DNA from: Prostheceraeus crozeri | Taxonomy: Eukaryota > Platyhelminthes > Polycladida > Euryleptidae | Reading direction: 5' to 3' | Assembly: GCA_907163375.1 (NCBI GenBank) | Contig: CAJQUW010014303.1 | Span: 186,001 to 250,000 of the forward strand | DNA length: 64,000 bases | Part shown: in pieces, positions 52,801-61,800 of the stretch | Layout of the letters: each line of letters begins with the position of its first letter | How positions within the stretch are numbered: the first letter of the stretch is position 1 | The notes under the pieces: model-generated | The model's input: only the letters and a program-made list of their open reading frames with translations | Told to the model about the DNA's origin: nothing | Databases searched by the model: none | Position numbers and translations under genes: made by a program

Positions 52801-55800
52801 CAATTTCGCTTTGTTAGTGTGTGGGAGTGATAAAGAAGATTTCTCTTTTGCGACTCATTTAAGTGCCATATTTCTGATCAAGCGAAGTCGGCATTTGCCC
52901 GCCGAAATACCGTCATGGGAGTCATTCCTGGAGGATGTACTAAGATACTTCACCCTGTTGATGTCTCGATGAATAAAATCGTAAAAGAAGGATATCGCGA
53001 ATGCTATGATAAATGGTTTTCTGAAGGAGTTTACGAATATACGAAAGGTGACCCAATCAAAGCACCAGCACTTAAGTTGCAAATCACACGGGTCCTTGAA
53101 GCATGGAAAAGAGTATCTTCTGAAATTATTCGCAAGAGTTTTCAGACATGCGGCATCACAAGCGATGATCTCAGTCAGACTCACTGTTTGAAACCAGGCC
53201 AACCAGCCGAAGACGCAATGGAAGTCCTTCTCTGTCGAGGCGAAGAAGATGAGAAACAGGAATCGGAAATCGAAGGAGAAGAGGACCATGACAGCGAAGA
53301 TAAACTGCAAGAACAGCAGTTGAATGAGGACGAGCTATCCGCTGTCATTGGTTGATTTGACAGTTTATTGTTAGTGACAATTGTTTTGCTTATCGTATAC
53401 TTAATATTATCAATTTCTTTGATAGACGCCCTTTTTCCATCTGATCATTTCACAATGCAATTTTTCAAGAAGAATAAATGTGCCTATTCCTTAAAGAAGC
53501 AATCTTATTTTAAGACCATGATGACCCAATAGACAAGTCACATACCATATAGCCTAATTTATGAAACCAAGTCAACGCGAGCAGTATAAAGTCGCTATAC
53601 TTACATGTAGTCACATTGTTATCATAGTGCTTGCAAAACAATACAGTGAAAACCTCCTTAATTGATGATTTTAGGTGCGGTTTCTATTCGAGGCGGGTTA
53701 TATTCGAAGGCGGGTTGTATTTGAGAAAATACGGTATTCTAAATCAAATGTGATTAAGTTTGATGAAATTTGATGAATTTGGAAAACTTGAAAAATGTGG
53801 GGGAAAGAATAGAAGCACCAAAAGTTCTACTAAAAGTGGTTGGACCGATTTTCCCATCTAGGAATGCTCTGCAGCAGTTATTTCAACTCCTTTTCCTTCT
53901 TCATTACGAATGAAACTCTGGACAATTATGTGTTTACAGGTGCATAAGGTGATTTTGCTTGCAGTTACTTCCCAAAAAGCGAACACACTTCCACTCACTT
54001 CGTGAATAAGAAAGCAGAATGGCACAGGCGTGTTACGGCGATCTGCAAAGATGATGTAAAGAATAAGTTATGTGTACCTATACAAGTGGTGACGCATTTC
54101 AAAAGCCCATTCTCGATAGTTATTGGTCCAAATATCGTTGTTTAGCCTATTTCCATCAGCATTGCCCTCACGAAAATTCCTCATGATTTTTATGAGATTT
54201 TTACTCATATATATCTCATGAAATTTAATGGGATTTGGAACGTTTTCGCATGAAATATATCATCAAATTTCTTGAGCTTTCTCATGAAAATCTCATTAAT
54301 AAATTAACAATCGCTTCTTCATACTTCTGAATTTATTTTTCTCGCATATAATTATTGAAGCTATCTTGGCCTTGCTACATTGCCCCAAAGCATTGCCACG
54401 CCATGTCTATAATGCTATTTCAGAAATCGCATACATAGACCACTAATTATCATGATCTTAAGCTTAACTATGATTGTATATATGTCTATTTTCAACTTCT
54501 TGCATAGTAATGATAGTTGTAAAGTCAAATTATATATGCATCATTTCGAAAATGCTGTTGCACATCGCCATGATACATCCTATATATTTTTATTTTTATC
54601 TTTTATAGACTAACTTTGAAGATCTTAATCGATTGAATAAGCTTTCTAATGGTTATTTCCTTTCGATGCTAGCATTCATAACTTACTACTTATAAGCTAA
54701 TTTTCACGAAGACCACATAAATTCTCATGATTTTCTCATGTACGCGATCAAAGCATCATGAGAACATCATGAGTTAAATATTTTCTTGTGAGAACATCAT
54801 GAGGCTCATAATAATCTCATGAGTTCTCATGAAAAATTTTCGTGAGGGTGAGTACCTGTATAGGCGTCTAACCTGTGTTGGTCAAGACTGTGTGCTTAAC
54901 ATACTTCTTAGAGACAACAGCGATAATAAAAGTTATTTTCGCATTACTCAGAAGGAGTTAGACATTATTGTCGGGGGATGCTTATGTCTGTGCAATACTT
55001 TTAATCACTGAAGGCTTCGGGACCTCGATTCTCGATGCCCACCGGATCCCGGTGTCGGCAGGGTTAAGTTACAATGTCAAAGTTCTTATCACTGCCATTC
55101 AATCATTCATTTTAGAAACTGATGGCTTCGTATACTTCGTCGTTGATGGTTTTATTTATCGACAAGATCCAGCCACAAAGAGCATCGATGCTGAATTCAA
55201 GATTGATGTTTCATCCTTCGGAGAAGGATTGTATAAACCAACTGCTGTGACTTACAGTCCGGCGACAGCTCGTCTCTTCTTCTTCCAAGGTGATGATGAC
55301 TCATATTTGACTTTCAAAATGTCGAAGATCCCCTTTTTGAATGGAATAATATTCATCCTGTTTTCGTTTTCAGGAAATACCCTGTTCGTGCTCTCTGACT
55401 TATACCTCCCCAGCGTCCTTAAGAAATATACTTTGCCACAAGCTGTCAGTTATCCAGACGGTGCATTTATCAAAGGTCAAGGCATTGGTGAGGAACTACG
55501 AGTAATCAAAGTGAGTCATCAACCATCAGCAAAACTATAGTAAATTAATCTATTGTATGCCTATTATGAGCTCATAGTTAAATATAACCAACCTTTCCTG
55601 GGATTCTGTATTTATATCTTGCCATTGAAATGTCTTTGTAGCACATAATGCTTGCATTGTGTTTATAGGTAGTTATATGTGCCTTGAAAACAAAAAAGGT
55701 CAAGCTAAAATAATCTATTGAAGTCAGTTAGAAAATTACAAAGCTTAATTTTTTTGTATACACGAACCAAAATTGCAGTAGGCTATTTCATCTTCTATAT

Positions 55801-58800
55801 ATGGTTTTATATAAAAATAGGAGTGTGACAGATGCGAATGTGTAGAGAGGGGGCATTACACCATTTTATGTGCGTTTGTCCAACCAGGCTCAGTGGTGGA
55901 ATGTACACTTGGAGGCACAACAAAGAGCTGGAAGTGCTGCACAGTGCTGTACACGACAATAGGGAGAGCGGTGCAGAAGAACAAAAGACAAGTGAAGACC
56001 CAATAAATTGAATTTGCTAAGGAGGGCGAAAAACAGTATTGAGTTCAAGTCGGCTGAGTGTTGCAAAAGACTGGATCGTGTCTTGCGAGGTGGCCGGTGG
56101 CTTCAAATTTCCGGCGGAGGTGCGAGTATAGTAGTGACAAAAATACGTTCAGCTCTGATCGTGTGGTCAACATGCATGTTTGTGGAGCTGACAGTGCCAT
56201 GAGAGGATCGAATGGAAGAGTCGTACAAGGATATGAAGAGTTGATGGAAGAGGAAACGAAAGACGGTCAACTTGTGACCGGTGGAGGTTGGTTGCCGCGG
56301 CTTTGTCGAACACTCGATGATGCGGTTATTTTGAAGAGGTTAGGATTAAGGAGAGAGGTCACGAAAGCAGAGAAAGAGTTGAACAGCGATGAGAGCGTCT
56401 GCATGGATATGGAGCCGCGCATAGCTTTCACTCATGTGCAGCTAAGGATCAATCATCCTTAGTGGACCCCGGCACCCAGGCCAGTGGGTTCCGAAGAAGG
56501 GGTCGGAACTCGCGACGACGTTGTTGAGATGCATTCTATTGAATGCTTTAGTGTTATTTGCTGTTTTTTTGTTGTTTTTATAATGCTGAATTTTTGGTTT
56601 GTAATAGTTCATTGTTCGAATAGCAATGAGCATCCATCGTCACAAACTGCTTGTATCATACATCAGAACGCATAATTAATGGCCAAACACGGTTCGTGGA
56701 TTGGAAGTAGGACGCTACTGAAGGATTTGAAAGTTTATAAGATCTTCATAAAAATAGTAAATTCGTAGAGTGAGAAACGGATTATTCTATATATTTTGCC
56801 ACTGTGTGCCACAAAATAACCTAAAGTTTCATCATGATCACAAACTTCCAGGTGTGGGACGGCGAAGTCTCTATCTCACTCTCGCAGTTTGCCATGTGTT
56901 CACTTTTCTTGTCAATGCTTGTGGCGTCTTTCGAGGTCAGGTAATTACGAGCCACGATTTAGTCATGCTCTGAATTCCCTGTCACTTCCTGGCTCAGCCT
57001 TGAAAAAGACCAGATGAAACTAAATTCAGCTGCTAATTTTATTTAGTAGCAATGGAGTTACATATTTTCATGCATTGTGCTCAAGCACGCTATTTCATGA
57101 ACAAGACATTCTATTAACAGGTATTGGGCATGTTCTGGTTTATAAGACATTGTCTATTCACTTTTTCAACTTAAGTATTGCATGCAGATATGTAGATTCA
57201 TCAATTTGCAGTTTTGCATTACAACAGCTTCAAGAAAGCAAATAGATTTTTGTATCACTCTGAATGTCATTTTCTTACAAATCATCTGAATTTTCATCCT
57301 CTCAGCTTAGATTCTAACATTTTGATCAATATGCGATTCCAATTTTCTGAAAGACTTAATTCATTTGACTGATAGGAGAATATGTAAAGTTAGTTTGAAA
57401 TTTTGCTATTGCATGTTAGATTTTCAAAGAAAATTCTAACATAAACGCTTTCAAGAATTATGAGAAGAGGCTACGACCTTTTTTCATATGATCATTCCTA
57501 ACACGCAACTCCACTGCGAATATGTTTTATCATTTCTGCAAGCTGAGAGAAGTGAAAAAGTAATTGAATAATCTCCACATCTCCACCATGGGAAGCCACA
57601 ATGATTGCTTTATGGATAATTAGAAAATTTTTCCGAGTTCGTCTTCTATTTAAATAAATACTCGGTGCCTCATATTTCAGTCGTTTATGTTCACATGTAT
57701 TTTACTTTTATTTGTAGATTAAGTAAGAAAGTAATACAAAAAATGCAAGTTGTGCAAACATATTTTAACGAATAAGGTTTCTTCATCACACTACATAAGT
57801 TGATCTTCAATATTTTCATTTTTTCTGTGTATTATGCTCATTACGTTTCAATCTTATAAGGACGTCATGAGTGCATCGAAGGTCTTAGATTCGAGTCCCT
57901 ATGAATGATACCACCACCTCTTGAATGCATGATTCTATTTAGGAGAGAAAAGGCCTCAAGAAGCAAATTTGTCATCCTTAATGTCGTCCCCTCCTTGTTG
58001 AACAGCGTTAAAGTAGGCTTGAAGGGCTTTGCAGTGTGATGATTATGGCTTGAAGTTTATGGAGTTCTTGCTCTCTTAAGCGTGTTTCCATTAGCATCTT
58101 TTCGAAGATCGGTCTCACTGTCGTCCTTTAGTTCTTTCACTGATTGGTCAACTCGCTACATTGCACGAGATGTCATCAATCACTCTCCACGTCGCTTGAC
58201 AACTGGAGAAAATGCTTCCGTCAATCGCTCCAATGAGGCACACTTATACCTCCCCCAAGAAGTGTAGCTGTACTCGTACCTATTACTGCAGCGGTTGAGT
58301 CGTCAATGATAGCTGAATCGCGTATAGACTAGAGGTGTGCGAATCCGAACCACACTCCGACAAGACCCGAATTCGTGTTCGGGTTGTGTGCGATCGAATT
58401 TGTTTGGTTTTTCGATTAATTTTTTCGGATTGTGTTCGGGTATTTTAGTATCGGTAAAATTATCTGGTCGGGTTGAGTCGGGTTCAAAATTATGTTTCGG
58501 GCTCGGATTTGAGTAGAAGGTGGTCGGGTAGGGCTCAGATTTCAATACATAGCTGTTCCACATTATTGGCTCAGACAACAGCCATCTGTTGTTATTGCTC
58601 AGTCTGTTTGCACGATCAGCATATTGCGCAATATAACATTAACATGGATTTTTTGGGCAAAAATATAAGACATTTGAGGGCGCGGACCGCCTGAAAATGC
58701 CCTACATTGTTGTCCGAAAAAGTCTATATCTATGATACTAATTGTACGTAATTGGAATTGACTCGGCATCAATGCTATTATTACACATGTAGATATACAC

Positions 58801-61800
58801 TGAAGCTTCTAAAATATCTTTCTTATGCATAGATGCAGATATCATCATTGCGAGATACATTACTGCCTACTTTCTTCCACATTGTACCATAGCCAAGTTG
58901 CGCAATATATGTGAATGGATTACAATGACCGAGACAATCTCATACACGACCTAGATGTCTCAAAATTGTATCTTCAGATTGAGTCTTACCAGATAGTCCT
59001 TATGTGCCCTTCTTTTAACCAGAAACAGGCAAGATAGGCAAATTAAAGCATTTATCACCTGAACGTTTCACTCCTAATCTTCACATTCATTTTGCCATGA
59101 AGCGAGACGTTATGGAAATAACAGAGCATGTGAGGCGGACGCACTTATCGCTTGACGATAGCGCGACCGAGCGACGAAGCAGTGTTGATGGAAACCAGGA
59201 CTATTTACCTGGTTTACCTGTTTTACCTGTTTGTTAACTTAATTTCGCCAAATTTGTATTGATCTAATTCTCTTTTTGTTAATGGTACAATCGAAATCAT
59301 ATTCAGATAGTAGAGGATGTATGTGCATGCATTTCTATATGAATGATAATAAACGTTTTATCTTTTAGTGTTAGTTTTTTCAGATTTTTAAAGATTGCAG
59401 AGCGCCAGTTCGCCAGGGCATAGAATGATATGATGTCCTCAAACTTGAAGAATTTTGGACATTTTAATCTACAGTAGTTTGGGCAATTCCGAGCCGTGCT
59501 GACGAGCAACGTCTACGGCTGTCAGGGAAATTCTTGTGCCTACAAGTAGACTGTTCAAGTCTGAGGATATCTTACTATTTTAGATTTATACAAACCATGA
59601 AAGGTTTTTATTGGGACCTGAATTATTTAGCCTCGAGATTGCAGAGGCATAAGCCTACAGGTGCTACAATCACGACTTGTTATAAATAGCACTGAAAGAA
59701 GGATCAGTCAATAAATACCATTCAAGTAAAACAAAAAAATAGATACGCATGAAATTATATTGATACAACAAGCATGAATGCAATATCAAAATTGACAATC
59801 AAATAAGAAGACCTGTCAGGGAGTCTTCTGTGTGCCTGGAAGTGAAATCATGTGGAGATGTTTTGCACCTAAAAATTTAACAGAAATACAGACCAATCAA
59901 TACAACATCTTTAATGAAGCACCAAGATCAAATACCACAGAAGAAATTCGTAGACAACAGTAACACATCAGTAAAAGTTATGATATAATGATTTAATATC
60001 ATTGAATAATAGCTATAAATTAATTAGTCCACCATTTTCATGTGACAGAGAAATACAGGAAATTGGTTAAGCAATAAAATAACGTCTCTTCAAACTGAGA
60101 AATGATTTGGGGTAAGCCTACCCTGTTGTGAATTTCTGTTGGAACATGCTTTTATAAAATAGTCACGTGGGCATCATTAACAATGCCGCAATTCACTCTA
60201 AGTTCTTCCTGCTTTGGCGCAGCGGCACTACGTGTTCTATATGAAGAATTTACTGCAGAAAACGTTAGCCCAGAGGTGGGATCTAGACTAAATAGTCGAA
60301 TTATCCGATCATCCGAACATTCGGACTTAATTCAATTCGGATATTCGAATCGGAAGTTTTTCTGTCAACGATTCGGAATGCCGAAGATTTTAAAGCGATT
60401 GTCCGATTCGGTGTTAACCATCCAATTTGTATGAAATTGATGTAATCTGATTTTGGTTTGACGCACGTTTGATCCACATCTTACTTTGTGCTTCACAATG
60501 GTGGTCTTAGCGTGTTATTCACGTCTTGCATTGTCGCTTTTTTGTGTTTCAAGTATTGTGTGTTTCATGATCCCATTTTACATGAGTTTATATACAGGAC
60601 TTGAGACCCAAATGTGAGCACCTGTAAATCAAAATGCGACATAACAAATGCAAATGCATCATTGATATAGAAGTGTGAATTGAATGCAATGGAGAAAATG
60701 CTATTCCAAACCAGATACAAGCTTTGACTATTTTGAATCGAAATTGATTACGACACAGTGTAAGGCCCATTCCTAAGTAAATGGACAAAATCTTTACAAG
60801 AAACCGGTCTTCACTTACAACACTTTATTGTTTTTGCCTCTTGCATTAGTGGGGCGGAGTAACGGGTCAACAGGCTTTTTGTCTTGCTTTTCAACTTATA
60901 CCTTTCCCAGACTAAAAACACTGAGCCAAAAGTGTCACGTCCAAGCGTTCTTATTTACTCGTACATTGTCAGACTAACGCAAGCATAGAGAAATGCACCA
61001 GAGAGATATTTGGGTTTCGCTATGGCAATGTCTCAGCTTCTATTACCATTCTGATAGGTAGCAATGAGGCGCTCTTTGGTGGCACTGGATATACGTAACT
61101 ACGGCATAATTTCATCTGACACCTTAATATACATTCGCTTCTTGAATGCAGCGATCAATCTATCTATGGTAATTGACTGTTTTTCTATGGCTATGATCTC
61201 GAGGTCTATTTGAATCACATGTTGAATACCTCATTAGGTTTGGAATAGCGCATTTGGTCTGAGATCATAGGTGTCAGATATGGTTTGGAAGGGTCACATT
61301 GGGTTTGGCACACTTGGCTTGGAATGAGGATATTTGCTTTTACAGTGTCGAATTTAGATTTACAACGTTCACACTTGGGTCGGAAATCCTCTAGCATCGA
61401 ATTTTTTTCTACGAATTACAAGAGTTTTTAGCATGGATGCATTGCTGTCATTTTTGAAATATGAGGTTTTAGTATGCACAAGTGCTTCGTTATATGGGTA
61501 ATTTTTTAGGCAAGCAGAGGAAGATGCAATTTTGTCACCGCAAATTACACAAAATGTAAGTGCGGAATGCGTTCTTTGTACTGTGCGAAGAAACAATCAA
61601 GGATCAAATGCTAAAATGTCTGTTTCATCTTTCTATCCCTGTTCCTGATGTTTATCGATAATGTGTAAAATAATATACCAGATCTGTGACATTATATATG
61701 TTAAATGAATATTTTACTTGTTATCCTTTTGACATCAAAAGGCTTTCGTATGAAAGACAATGATGCTGCTAAAAATAAATGCATATGATGGGGTATTCAT

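Noticed and set aside
57885-57905. gattcgagtccct as a tRNA B box
   Set aside because: No A box at the right distance and no cloverleaf stems.
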